NCBI RefSeq assembly: GCF_900120175.1
Contig: NZ_FQLF01000004.1
Span: forward strand, 310,001 to 374,000
Reading direction: 5' to 3'
DNA length: 64,000 nucleotides
DNA from: Oceanicoccus sp. KOV_DT_Chl
GTDB taxonomy: Bacteria; Pseudomonadota; Gammaproteobacteria; Pseudomonadales; Dasaniaceae
Shown here: piece after piece, positions 19,555-28,900 of the stretch
Layout: each line of letters opens with the position of its first letter
How positions within the stretch are numbered: the stretch's first letter is position 1
Made by a program: the position numbers and the translations under genes
The notes under the pieces: generated by a model
The model's input: only the letters and a program-made list of their open reading frames with translations
What the model was told of the DNA's origin: nothing
Database searches by the model: none

Positions 19555-20403
19555 TTACCAACTGATCACCGAGCCATCAATATGATTTAGCATCTTTCCA
19601 TTGTCTTGTAGTTTAAGCTCGGCAATAACATTAACCATATTACTAACACTTTCTTCAGGCTGGATGGAACCAGGCATAAATCGGCCGAAAAAACCCATGG
19701 TATTCACTGTCCCGGGAGATAATAAAGTGAGAATAATACCGCGCTTTTCTGTCTCAAAAGCGAGCGTATACATATACATATTAAGTGCAGCCTTGCTAGC
19801 CCTGTAGCTGTACATCATTGCGGCCTCAGGACTCTCGGCAAAAGAACCTGCTTTGCTAGAAATGACGATAATCTTTTTTTGTTGAGATGCTTCAACATGT
19901 GGCATAAATGCTTGCGCCATTTTCAGTGGGCCCATAGCATTAACATCAAAACTTAACCGGGCCATGTTTAAATCGACACCATCGAGCGACCTGAATGCGG
20001 AAAGATACTTTGGCGTAATAGCAGCATTATTCATTAGAATATCAATCGCTTGTGATTGATATTTTTGAGCCAATTCATCAATGCGCTGGTGATCAGTGAC
20101 ATCCAGTTGCTCGATAACAATATTGTTATTGTTGCTGGCTAGTGCATTTAACTCATCAGCCTCAGCTGGTTTTCTAGCAGTAGCTATCACTTTCCACTGC
20201 AGCTGGCTATACTGCCTTACAAACTCAAGGCCGATACCTCGGTTAGCCCCTGTAATCAGAATAGTAGATTGGTACGTTTCATTTCCAGCATCAGGCCAGC
20301 CAGTCACGGGCATCAGTATCGCGAAAGTAAAAACAAGCCGTATAAAAATCTGCACATCAAACCCCAATCTATTATGTCTGAACGTAGACGTATGCGACGC
20401 CAC
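19555..20403 (-). CDS. Short-chain dehydrogenase with N-terminal hydrophobic segment
   Basis: The 282-residue protein has a Rossmann nucleotide loop ILITGANRGIGLEFVRQY, the NNAA motif and the catalytic YRASK of classical short-chain dehydrogenases. It starts at a GTG (20403) with a weak ribosome site and carries a hydrophobic stretch (IFIRLVFTFAILMPVTG) before the enzyme part, which is unusual for a cytoplasmic SDR and could be a signal or membrane anchor; an internal ATG at that stretch is possible. It resembles C-factor/sniffer-type SDRs. The substrate is unknown. nadK lies just upstream, 24 bases away. Confidence 0.8.
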   Translation of the reverse strand: MASHTSTFRHNRLGFDVQIFIRLVFTFAILMPVTGWPDAGNETYQSTILITGANRGIGLEFVRQYSQLQWKVIATARKPAEADELNALASNNNNIVIEQLDVTDHQRIDELAQKYQSQAIDILMNNAAITPKYLSAFRSLDGVDLNMARLSFDVNAMGPLKMAQAFMPHVEASQQKKIIVISSKAGSFAESPEAAMMYSYRASKAALNMYMYTLAFETEKRGIILTLLSPGTVNTMGFFGRFMPGSIQPEESVSNMVNVIAELKLQDNGKMLNHIDGSVISW

Positions 20404-20426
20404 TGTAAAAGTTACAATTAATCTCT

Positions 20427-21302
20427 CTATACCAGTGCACTGCCCCAGCCCAGCTTATCGCGGCAACTGGCATAAAAACTATGATCTACCGGATGGATTA
20501 ACTTCAATTTATGCCGCTTTTTATTAATAAAAATGGTGTCGCCAGGTTCCGCAGTAATAATGACCTGTCCATCGCAGGTAACCGGGGGATGAATCGCATT
20601 CCTGCCATTCACTTCAATCCGTATTTCACTATTGCCATCGATAACAATTGGCCGGCTACTTAAGGTATGAGGAAACATAGGTACTAGAACCACAGCGTCC
20701 AGTTTTGGATGCATAATGGGACCGCCGCCCGATAGCGAGTAGGCGGTTGAGCCTGTCGGGGTAGAAACAATCAAGCCATCAGAACGTTGCCGATACACAA
20801 ACTCATTATCAACATACAAGTCAAATTCAATCATTTGCGCTGATGTGCCTGAGTTAACCACTACATCGTTTAAAGCTTCTGCGCGGCCGATTGTTTCCGC
20901 ACCACGCTTGACCACAGCATTTAACAAGAAGCGTTTATCGAGCACATAGTGTCCATCCAGCACATTGCCGACATTTTGTTCCAGCTCATCAGGTAAAATG
21001 TCGGTCAAAAACCCCAGCCGCCCACGATTAATACCTAATACTGGAACATTGTGCCTGGCAAGCATCCTTGCTGCACCGAGCAAACTGCCATCACCACCTA
21101 ACACAATAATCAAATCACAACTTTCACCAAGCTGGGTACGGTTGCAAATAGGGAGTTGAGTATTGGGAAGCAACGATGCAATTTTTTCACTCAGTAGCAC
21201 CTTTACGGACCGCTTCTTTAAAAAGCGGGTAAGCACTTTGAGGGATTCACCCACCGCATCGCTTTCACGACCAATAATACCAATTGTTTTAAATTCACCC
21301 AT
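20427..21302 (-). CDS. nadK: NAD kinase
   Basis: The enzyme phosphorylates NAD to NADP. The family motif LIIVLGGDGSLLGAARML lies near residue 65, with NRGRLGFLTDI after it and DGLIVSTPTGSTAYSLSGGG near residue 180 containing the conserved NAD-binding GSTAY. Its 291 residues are typical for E. coli-type enzymes. I start at the ATG at 21302; a TTG three codons upstream is less likely. The gene is read divergently from the DUF1853 gene, an arrangement with about 90 bases of shared upstream sequence. It is intact. Confidence 0.96.
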   Translation of the reverse strand: MGEFKTIGIIGRESDAVGESLKVLTRFLKKRSVKVLLSEKIASLLPNTQLPICNRTQLGESCDLIIVLGGDGSLLGAARMLARHNVPVLGINRGRLGFLTDILPDELEQNVGNVLDGHYVLDKRFLLNAVVKRGAETIGRAEALNDVVVNSGTSAQMIEFDLYVDNEFVYRQRSDGLIVSTPTGSTAYSLSGGGPIMHPKLDAVVLVPMFPHTLSSRPIVIDGNSEIRIEVNGRNAIHPPVTCDGQVIITAEPGDTIFINKKRHKLKLIHPVDHSFYASCRDKLGWGSALV

Positions 21303-21390
21303 AGCGATCAAATCTGCTGTTATAGTTGCCCGCAGTATACTTAATTTTCAACTTGAGCAGAACCAGCAGCCGCCCTGCTGAGTAAAATCT

Positions 21391-22350
21391 ATGCAAACAA
21401 TCCCCTTTTTCAAGCAACAAGTGGTACGGGACTTAGCCTGGGCATGCTTTGGTGCAAATTTAATCAATGATTTTAGCTTCGCAAGCGATGACAAACCTAT
21501 TAGTAGCGGTAACTTCGAGCTAACAGAGCAACGCATCCATTGGCTTCGGCAGCTGGACAAAGAGCCAAGCCCACTGTTCGAATATCTTGCGACATTAAAA
21601 AGCCAGCGACTGGGCATTTACTTTGAAGCTTTATGGCAGTTTTTTCTTCAGCAAGACACTAACCTTAATCTGATAGCTCATAATTTACCTATCTATCGCG
21701 ACAAAAAAACTTATGGTGAATTCGACATTATCTACCAGAATAAGACCACAAAAGAATTTACTCATTTGGAGCTTTCTACCAAATATTATCTTAATAGCTC
21801 GTTAATAACTCTGGACCAAGCAGCCGAATGCTCGGCTGAACTTAAGCATTGGCTAGGGCCAAATGCCAATGACCGTCTTGATAAAAAAGTTAATCGATTA
21901 TTGGATCACCAGATAACACTGTCCCAACTTGATGAAGGCAAATTTGTACTGAAGCAACATGGCGCGGAAAAATTACTGCAAAGTATCATTATCAAAGGCA
22001 CGTTGTTTTATCCACAACTACATCAACCAACCCCGAACCATCAAAAAATCACCTTGGCAGAAAACCATCACCAGGGGCGCTGGTACCCATTGACAGAATT
22101 TATAGAATTAGATTTGTCATCTGCTTACTGGATAGTGCTGGAAAAATCACTTTGGATAAGTCCGGCATGGGTAGAATTGAAAAATACAGAAAAGTTAATG
22201 AATAGCAATCAATTAAAAGCAGTATTACTTGAGTATTTTCAACAACAGCAGCGTCCATTAATGCTCTGCCTGATGCAGGAATGCACAGGGGGTTATAATG
22301 AAGAACAGCGATTTATGATCACTAATGATCAGTGGCCACTATTTGAGTGA
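21391..22350 (+). CDS. DUF1853 family protein
   Basis: A 319-residue protein that fits DUF1853. The diagnostic region is YRDKKTYGEFDIIYQNKTTK with HLELSTKYYLN after it (residues 100-135), a pattern of acidic and lysine residues reminiscent of PD-(D/E)xK nuclease-like folds (GEFDII...LELSTKY). LGPNANDRLDKKVNRLLDHQ follows. I infer a possible nuclease-fold origin, but the family has no established function. It ends 5 bases before the stop of the convergent cyclic-nucleotide/rhodanese gene. Confidence 0.8.
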   Translation: MQTIPFFKQQVVRDLAWACFGANLINDFSFASDDKPISSGNFELTEQRIHWLRQLDKEPSPLFEYLATLKSQRLGIYFEALWQFFLQQDTNLNLIAHNLPIYRDKKTYGEFDIIYQNKTTKEFTHLELSTKYYLNSSLITLDQAAECSAELKHWLGPNANDRLDKKVNRLLDHQITLSQLDEGKFVLKQHGAEKLLQSIIIKGTLFYPQLHQPTPNHQKITLAENHHQGRWYPLTEFIELDLSSAYWIVLEKSLWISPAWVELKNTEKLMNSNQLKAVLLEYFQQQQRPLMLCLMQECTGGYNEEQRFMITNDQWPLFE

Positions 22351-22355
22351 AACTA

Positions 22356-23462
22356 CTAACTATTGAGCCCTGAACTGAATTGTTCCTGTTGCTGCCGACT
22401 AAGGTTCGCTACGCCATCACTTAATACCGCTGCATCAAACCCATCTTGCCCCAATAAATGGGCAGCGGCTGAACTACGGCGACCACTGTTACAATAAATT
22501 AAATAACGTTTTGCTTGATCTAGCATGCGGGATTTAAGCTTTAGTAAATCCAACGGCATGTTAATCGCGCCTGCACGATGACCTTGCTCAAATTCATCCT
22601 GTGTTCTGACATCAATCCACTGGGCAGGCTCTGTAATGGTAGTTATAGCTTGGTCAAAACTTAACCCCTGAGTTAACGGTGGTTTCAGCAACAAAAAGAA
22701 ATCCTGCTTATCCAATCGCATCAAGACACCATTACTTCTCATCACAATCGTCGCATTACGCGGCTTATCACCGACCAATGCATCTTCACCAAAACAACGC
22801 CCCACACCTAACTCAGCAACAAGCTCGGAATGGTGGTTTTCTGCTTGAGCCTGAAAAACTTCAGCGACCCCCTCCTTAATAAAATAGCAACAATCCCCCA
22901 GCTCACCCTGACGCAAAATAGTTTCGCCCGATGCAACATATTGGGCTTCAAACTTACTCAATACACTTCGAATATTCATCGGTGGGACTTTGTAAAAGAA
23001 ATTGGAATTTAACAGTGTCAGCATCCAATCAGCGTCTTCATCCAAATCCCTCTGTGCAGCAATATCCAGAGTGATATAACGTGACGCTTGATCCCACGCT
23101 AACATGGCATCCAGCTGATCACTATCAAATCGCATCAAGCTACAATCTGTCAGCGTTTTTGCACTATGACGACGGGGTTGAAAATGGGTTAATGGGTAGC
23201 GACAAATTGGATTGTCAGCAGTTAATATCGTCGATAACCCAGAATCATCAGTCAGCGATATTTCACCACTGAGCAAGTACACATGTTTGCTGTCAAAATC
23301 ATTGTGATCAAATAATAATTGGCCAGGGCAGACAGACTCTATAAATTGATCACGCAACAAGGTATTCAGGTGATCGACAGTGAGTGCATTCACTGGAACC
23401 AGCGTTTGTAATAAGCGCTGGGCTATTGCATGTGTTGCTGTAACCGGACTGTACTCATTCAT
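22356..23462 (-). CDS. Double cyclic-nucleotide-binding domain protein with C-terminal rhodanese
   Basis: This 368-residue protein appears to have a degenerate first cNMP-type domain (residues 25-120), a better second one (residues 150-260: GETILRQGELGDCCYFIKEG and GVGRCFGEDALVGDKPRNAT with the FGE...RNA phosphate-binding cassette), and a rhodanese domain (residues 280-360: WIDVRTQDEFEQGHRAGAIN, YLIYCNSGRRSSAAAHLL). The rhodanese loop has the active cysteine. No DNA-binding helix is seen, so this is a sensor/sulfurtransferase-type protein rather than a CRP regulator. Its partner or target is unknown. It is followed by no obvious operon mate; the PLP enzyme gene lies 26 bases upstream. Confidence 0.82.
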   Translation of the reverse strand: MNEYSPVTATHAIAQRLLQTLVPVNALTVDHLNTLLRDQFIESVCPGQLLFDHNDFDSKHVYLLSGEISLTDDSGLSTILTADNPICRYPLTHFQPRRHSAKTLTDCSLMRFDSDQLDAMLAWDQASRYITLDIAAQRDLDEDADWMLTLLNSNFFYKVPPMNIRSVLSKFEAQYVASGETILRQGELGDCCYFIKEGVAEVFQAQAENHHSELVAELGVGRCFGEDALVGDKPRNATIVMRSNGVLMRLDKQDFFLLLKPPLTQGLSFDQAITTITEPAQWIDVRTQDEFEQGHRAGAINMPLDLLKLKSRMLDQAKRYLIYCNSGRRSSAAAHLLGQDGFDAAVLSDGVANLSRQQQEQFSSGLNS

Positions 23463-23488
23463 TATTGTTAAATTCCTTACTAATGAGG

Positions 23489-24448
23489 CTACGCTAATAA
23501 TTTAGCAGCTACAGGTCTTTGGCGTTGACCTTTAAAACCGCGCGCACCTTGCAGACCGCCAGTATGGATTGCCACCACTCTAAGTCCCTTGGGCAATAAA
23601 GATGTGCGCTGACTCAACAGCTGAAATAAACCATAAAACATCTTGCCACTATAGACCGGATCAAGCGGTATGCCATGTTGATCAAAAAAATCAGCGATAA
23701 ACGATATCAGTGCCTGGCTGGTTTTAGCATAGCCGCCATGATGAAATTCATGCAATATTTGCCAGCAATGTATTGGCTTTACCATTACAGCCTCAATATA
23801 GCGCTGACACTCCAACTCAAGATACTGGCTATTTTTTAATACTGAAATACCTATTACTTGTTTATCAGCAGGCACTGCAGCAGCAATACCTGCCAGTGTA
23901 GCAGCGGTACCGCATGGAACGACAATAGCATCATACTCCCGATCGATTTGCTGATGAATATGCTCAACAATCTCCATGCAGCCCTTAACACCTAACAGAT
24001 TACTACCGCCCTCTGGAATGATATAGGCGTTTTGATAAGCTTCACGCAATGCATCCGGCAATAGCCTAATAAAGTTTGTCGTTGACTTTAGTCGATAATC
24101 TTCACGAGAAAGGTAATGTAATTGCATGCCGGCATCAACTGCGTCCTGGAGGGTAGAATTAAGCGGATAATGCTCCTCACCACGAATAAACCCCATCGTA
24201 CTGAAACCATAATACTGACCAGCTTTGGCTACCGCGTGAATATGATTTGAAAAAGCACCACCAAAACTGACTAAGCGGCTAAATCCCTGTGACCTGGCGG
24301 CTTCAAGATTAAGTTTCAACTTAAAATATTTATTACCTGAAAGCTGCGGTGAATATTGATCTAGACGTAAAACCTGCAAATCAATCCCGGACTGACTAAG
24401 CCTTTTATCATTAATACGCTGCAAGGGCGCGAACAGGGGCAAAGACAT
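23489..24448 (-). CDS. PLP-dependent enzyme, ACC deaminase/D-cysteine desulfhydrase family
   Basis: About 319 residues. The PLP lysine is expected in LSGNKYFKLKLNLEAARSQG near residue 38, followed by LVSFGGAFSNHIHAVAKAG, a characteristic motif of this tryptophan-synthase-beta-like family, and IVVPCGTAATLAGIAAA, which would hold the phosphate-binding loop. Members act on D-cysteine or 1-aminocyclopropane-1-carboxylate; which applies cannot be told from sequence. I use the ATG at 24448, 4 bases after the stop of the coiled-coil gene, so the two are translationally close. Confidence 0.85.
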   Translation of the reverse strand: MSLPLFAPLQRINDKRLSQSGIDLQVLRLDQYSPQLSGNKYFKLKLNLEAARSQGFSRLVSFGGAFSNHIHAVAKAGQYYGFSTMGFIRGEEHYPLNSTLQDAVDAGMQLHYLSREDYRLKSTTNFIRLLPDALREAYQNAYIIPEGGSNLLGVKGCMEIVEHIHQQIDREYDAIVVPCGTAATLAGIAAAVPADKQVIGISVLKNSQYLELECQRYIEAVMVKPIHCWQILHEFHHGGYAKTSQALISFIADFFDQHGIPLDPVYSGKMFYGLFQLLSQRTSLLPKGLRVVAIHTGGLQGARGFKGQRQRPVAAKLLA

Positions 24449-24452
24449 TGAA

Positions 24453-25820
24453 CTAGTTAACTGGCTCACGAACTTTAAGCAGCTCGGATAAAGCAGCAGA
24501 AGCACGACTATGATTTACGCAGCGATCATTTTCACCACAAACAAAACGCTGAGGTGTTTTAACTCTAGGAATCGATGAGCCGCAGGCTTCGCCACGATCA
24601 TTTATATGATTGCATTGAGGCTTATTATAGTGTGCAAGCCATTGTTGGTAGTGATTGACATCCAGGCCCGTTTTCTCAGCATAATAAGCTAAGGGAGAAT
24701 CTAAATATTGGGACATTTCAGCCATCGACAAGGTGATCTGATCCAGTCCGATTTGATAAGCTACAAAGCTAACACCCTTATCATTCATTGTTTGTAATAA
24801 ACGATCACCACCATTAGCCAGCTGTTGTTTTTGTTGGCGCAACAAAGTTATTTCATCATTTAACCGCTTAACCTGTTCATCGCGATAGAATAATTCCACT
24901 TCACGCATTTCTAACATTTGCTGCATTTCTGCAGTGGCGGTTTCAATTCTCGCGGACATCTCCAACTCAAACTTTTGCTCTAGCTCCTTAATATGGTCAT
25001 CAGCCATTTCCTTATTACTCAGCACTTGTTGTTGATAATCGTGCCGTGTTTCATGCAATGTATCTGCCTGTTGCTGCTGGGCTTTTTTCAGCTGCAAATT
25101 TTTATGCTTCTCTTCTAAAAATAATTGTTTGGTTGTTTCCAGTGTCTCTGTTACTTCTGCTAGCTGTTGCTGAAAGCGACGCTGCTGAGTTTCTATAAAT
25201 GATTTCGCTTCAGATTTAAGTGAGTCAATACGTAATTTATGCTCTTGCACCAATGCTGCTATTCGGGCTTCCGATTGCTCTTTTAATCGCTTTTGTTGTT
25301 TAGCCTGCTCCTGCTCACCATTATTGTCTCGCGGTACTATCTTGGGCGCGTCCTTTTCAACGGGTGTTGGTGCTATTACCACATCAAAACCTAATCGGTT
25401 TTTTGCTATAACATTGACTAACTGAGGAAAGGTTTTACTAGCACTACTATCATCAATAACCGGGTCCCAAAGCGCCCGCTGATGCCAGGCCACTGAACAC
25501 TGGCTGCGGCACGATAACTTAATCGGACCAGCGCCCAAATCAGGGCCGGGGCCAGCTTGATCTGCCAGGTGCTGTAAAGGTAAGTTCCAGCTGGAATCGG
25601 CATAACCCTCAGCAGTAAAATTGAGGTAGAAAAAAACAGCAGCGCGGATCTGCAAGTGATGATTGATACGAAGATAGACGGCGGCTACTTGCTGGGCCTT
25701 AAATTCGTCAATAGCCACCACATGATCAAGAATTGCTTCAAATTCAGGGTAAAGCATTTCCTTAGCCACGCCATGCTGACCCATAAATAGTATAGCTTCA
25801 TAGCTGACTTGATTAGCCAC
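24453..25820 (-). CDS. Large coiled-coil hypothetical protein with C-terminal cysteine cluster
   Basis: I do not recognise a named family. The protein of about 455 residues has a globular N-terminal part (1-165), a long Gln/Glu/Lys-rich coiled coil (about 175-340, e.g. RIAALVQEHKLRIDSLKSEA and QQLAEVTETLETTKQLFLEE), and a C-terminal part with cysteines and histidines (CNHINDRGEACGSS and FVCGENDRCVNHS) that could bind zinc. No signal peptide or membrane segment is seen. The start is uncertain: GTG at 25820 or TTG at 25826. It is coupled to the PLP-enzyme gene downstream, but a functional link is not obvious. Confidence 0.7.
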   Translation of the reverse strand: MANQVSYEAILFMGQHGVAKEMLYPEFEAILDHVVAIDEFKAQQVAAVYLRINHHLQIRAAVFFYLNFTAEGYADSSWNLPLQHLADQAGPGPDLGAGPIKLSCRSQCSVAWHQRALWDPVIDDSSASKTFPQLVNVIAKNRLGFDVVIAPTPVEKDAPKIVPRDNNGEQEQAKQQKRLKEQSEARIAALVQEHKLRIDSLKSEAKSFIETQQRRFQQQLAEVTETLETTKQLFLEEKHKNLQLKKAQQQQADTLHETRHDYQQQVLSNKEMADDHIKELEQKFELEMSARIETATAEMQQMLEMREVELFYRDEQVKRLNDEITLLRQQKQQLANGGDRLLQTMNDKGVSFVAYQIGLDQITLSMAEMSQYLDSPLAYYAEKTGLDVNHYQQWLAHYNKPQCNHINDRGEACGSSIPRVKTPQRFVCGENDRCVNHSRASAALSELLKVREPVN

Positions 25821-26383
25821 TGGCAAAACCTTTTGCCTGATTGTTAAAAACCGACTGTTTAAACACTAAACACCCCAAAATATATCCTAACAAGAGGATA
25901 GACCGTAATAGGCAGGAGTGTAAGCTGATAAATGGTATTTGCTGTGAACCAATCTACACTTCAGTAGCTTACAGGCCTCGCGATTGAGCTGTAAAGTCTT
26001 TGCTAAGCTTGGACTAGAGTGCAACATGATTGTTTAAGCCATCAACAATTCCAGCCCAAAAATGCATCGACGGTCTTAATCACCCAGATTGATAAAGCCA
26101 TGACCGCGCTACTGGATGACCGGGATATCTAAACTTTCAACTACCCCGTCAGAATCACCAATCAGCCGGTGTCTATAGCTTGATAAGGATAACGGCGTGG
26201 CGATATTCAGAGGGGTAATTAAATATTGGAAAGAGGCTAGAGCAAAACAAACATAAAGGGAAAACTGATGTGGCAGCTATGGCCAGATGGGCACAACATC
26301 AAGCGGTAATAAAAAGAGGCCCACTAGACAAGCTGCTTAATTTAAAGGGGGCATCCTTGGTCAAATTAAGCTTGGCTATCGAA
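25821..26383. other. Intergenic region, no gene seen
   Basis: About 560 bases between the coiled-coil gene and a small gene. Short frames occur on both strands but none has a ribosome site or family-like sequence. No tRNA, repeat or clear terminator was recognised. The stretch 26100-26340 looks like eroded coding sequence by its base pattern, but I cannot name a source. Confidence 0.35.
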
Positions 26384-26566
26384 TTAACTCTTTGCAGTAG
26401 ATTTATTGCCGAGCGTAATATGCTTGTTCGGTGCCATTGACAGCTGGCCACTGACTCCGGTTTCAATGTGCTCAATCTCACCACCAGATTTAAGGAATTC
26501 TTTAATTTGATTGTCGATAGAACGTGAAGTTTCAGTTTCTGCTGTGTTTTTCTTGGCTTTAGCCAT
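26384..26566 (-). CDS. Small conserved-looking hypothetical protein
   Basis: This 60-residue protein begins MAKAKKNTAETETSRSIDNQ and continues IKEFLKSGGEIEHIETGVSG. The pattern of a basic N-terminus, a short amphipathic helix and a GGxIExIxxGxSG motif resembles a group of small proteins seen in Pseudomonas-like bacteria, but I cannot give it a reliable name. The ATG at 26566 is preceded by AAGG about 10 bases upstream. It stands alone between two long spacers. Existence is likely, function unknown. Confidence 0.6.
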   Translation of the reverse strand: MAKAKKNTAETETSRSIDNQIKEFLKSGGEIEHIETGVSGQLSMAPNKHITLGNKSTAKS

Positions 26567-26862
26567 CGTTAGTGCCTGCCTTAAGGAGTCATTGTATAAA
26601 GTTCAAAATCGCAGCCATTGTACAGGAATATGTTGACAATTGCTTCAGAAGATTTATACCCCAAGATGATGCCAGTTGCATCGAATCAAAATTAGCTATG
26701 GTATTTACGGACTGACAGTCTTATTTAGCTCTCGTACAGCGCGCCCTTGTTCAGAAAGGATGCTGGACTAACGTTGTTGATTATTAGACACGGAAAACAG
26801 TACATAAATGCCGTCGAAAGTATCAAAATAACAATATTACGTTTTGGTCACTTAAAAGTTAG

Positions 26863-27633
26863 TTACAGTTGAATTTTAGGGACAGGAATATTCGGGCGTA
26901 TTTCCAGTAAATCTACAGCAACGCCAGCGGGATAAGACAGGCAGTTAAGTACCGCTTGCGCAACATGCTCCGTTTCCATTCCGGTATCCATAGTAGTGCC
27001 GACTTTGTGCCAGGCCTGAATGCCTGCTGTCAGTAAAGCCTCATCCCAACCGCTAGAAAAATCTGTCCAGGCTGCCCCGGGGCGAATACAGGTTACACCA
27101 ATCCCATCCTCTTGAAGCTCGGTTCGTAAATCGCGAGTGAATCGTTCCACCGCCGCTTTGGTAGCGGCATAAATCGACAGGTGCAGCATCTCGTCGTAAT
27201 GCCAGGCACTGGCGGAAGAAATATTGATAATACGCGGATTATCCTCACCCCGAAGCAAGGGAATAGAGGTCTGACAACAAAGCACAGTACCAATAAAGTT
27301 CGTATTTATTTGCAAGTGTAAGTCGTCAGCCCGAATACTTTCAACGCTACCTGGACGTGCTACACCGGCATTATTAATCACTCCATTCAAGCTGCCAAAG
27401 TGATTCTTTATATGAGCAAATGCATGTTGTAATTGCTTGGCATCAGTCACATCACAAGCAATACCCATCGCACAATCAGTAGCAAGACCTGAGACCACCT
27501 GCTGTAGCTGCTCATCGTTGCGCGCTAACATTCCAATATTGGCGCCTGCCGCAAGCAATGCTTTGCTTATTGCCAAGCCAAACCCTTTAGAGGCACCCGT
27601 AATGATATAGGTTTTATTGGTTAGTACTGACAT
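26863..27633 (-). CDS. Short-chain dehydrogenase/reductase
   Basis: A 256-residue classical SDR with the nucleotide loop YIITGASKGFGLAISKAL, NNAGVARPG, catalytic serine in IINISSASAWHYDEM and the YAATK motif. I use the ATG at 27633 because the longer frame adds 17 untypical residues. The substrate is unknown. It is read divergently from the double-MarR gene, about 220 bases away, so that regulator may control it, possibly together with the fatty-acid-hydroxylase gene on the other side. Confidence 0.85.
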   Translation of the reverse strand: MSVLTNKTYIITGASKGFGLAISKALLAAGANIGMLARNDEQLQQVVSGLATDCAMGIACDVTDAKQLQHAFAHIKNHFGSLNGVINNAGVARPGSVESIRADDLHLQINTNFIGTVLCCQTSIPLLRGEDNPRIINISSASAWHYDEMLHLSIYAATKAAVERFTRDLRTELQEDGIGVTCIRPGAAWTDFSSGWDEALLTAGIQAWHKVGTTMDTGMETEHVAQAVLNCLSYPAGVAVDLLEIRPNIPVPKIQL

Positions 27634-27857
27634 TAGCTGACTCCACACACTGGATTTAGTATTTATTTCTAAGCTGCTTAGCATATGACAATGTCATGCA
27701 ATTATGATATCAGCTAGATCTGGCCAGCAGATAGTAAATGCAGCAAGACCAACAAGTCAATTTGTATTGACTGATTTTGTACTTGTATTTACTATTGGCC
27801 AATGAATGATATACAGGCAGTCCACAACCCCCTCGCTGGCACCAGTATCGCTACAAT

Positions 27858-28877
27858 ATGCCGCGACAAATAATTGAAATATCCAGATATATGCAGACTG
27901 AAATAATGCAGTCACTTATTCAACAGTGCGGCCATAAGGGGTTAAGGCTAAGCTTTGAGCCCTTTATTAGTTTAGTGGATAAAAACGGGTGCCGACCAAG
28001 TGAACTCGCCACTTTATTAAATATCAGTAAGCAAGCCTGTAACCAGAGTATTAACGAGATAGAAATTAAAGGGTATCTATATCGTCAGCCAGACCCAGCA
28101 GATGGCCGCGGAAAAATTCTTAAGTTAACGCCACAAGGTATACGCCTAAAAAAAGATGGCATGGCGGCAGCCGCTGCATTGCAGCAGCAGTTTGCAAATC
28201 ATCTTGGGCAACAGGCAATAAGTGAATTAACCCATATCCTGTTCATGCTGATGACAAGCCTGGGTATTGACCAACAACGCATTAGCGGACGTCAACACAA
28301 TACCCCTGCTATTCTTGCAACGTTATTACCCGGCTTAAGTAACCATATTATGCAACGGCTGATGCAGCTGACCATAGAACAAGGGCATCCACAATTAAAA
28401 TTATCACACGGCCAGGTGTTCACTTTAATTAGTAATGGTGGCCGCCGTATTCAAGATATTGCTGCCATCAACAATGTCAGTAAACAATCAATTAGTGCAA
28501 TAGCAGCGGAGCTGGTTACATTAGGCTACATCCAACGCATCACACTCCCTCACGATGCAAGACAACAGCTATTAACACTGACAACCCAAGGCGAATTGCT
28601 GATAGAAGATTCAGTACAGTCAGTCAAAGAATTAGAGCAGGATTTTATTGATATTTTGGGTAACAAAAATTTTATAAAATTAAAGTCATTAGTCGCTAAT
28701 TTACATAAGGCCCTGAACATAGAGCCGACGCGTTACAGTGATAACAGCGCACTATTAGCCTTAGCGGCAAAGCTTAGACATCAATTAAGCGCTGACGATT
28801 GTTTAAGACTGGCGCAGTTGCTTAGCCAACAAGACGCTGCCACAACACACGCTATTAAAGCTACCGCTCCACATTAA
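27858..28877 (+). CDS. Tandem MarR-family regulator (two winged-helix domains fused)
   Basis: The 339-residue protein carries two MarR-type winged helix-turn-helix units in one chain. The first covers about residues 10-135 (PSELATLLNISKQACNQSIN, EIKGYLYRQPDPADGRGKIL), the second about residues 165-290 (IQDIAAINNVSKQSISAIAA, LVTLGYIQRITLPHDARQQL). Both keep the recognition helix and the Asp/Arg wing. MarR proteins normally work as homodimers of about 150 residues; this fusion would be a covalent pseudo-dimer. It lies divergent to an SDR gene and 23 bases ahead of a fatty-acid-hydroxylase gene, its likely targets. Confidence 0.85.
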   Translation: MPRQIIEISRYMQTEIMQSLIQQCGHKGLRLSFEPFISLVDKNGCRPSELATLLNISKQACNQSINEIEIKGYLYRQPDPADGRGKILKLTPQGIRLKKDGMAAAAALQQQFANHLGQQAISELTHILFMLMTSLGIDQQRISGRQHNTPAILATLLPGLSNHIMQRLMQLTIEQGHPQLKLSHGQVFTLISNGGRRIQDIAAINNVSKQSISAIAAELVTLGYIQRITLPHDARQQLLTLTTQGELLIEDSVQSVKELEQDFIDILGNKNFIKLKSLVANLHKALNIEPTRYSDNSALLALAAKLRHQLSADDCLRLAQLLSQQDAATTHAIKATAPH

Positions 28878-28900
28878 AAATAAAGGGTGAAAATACAACT

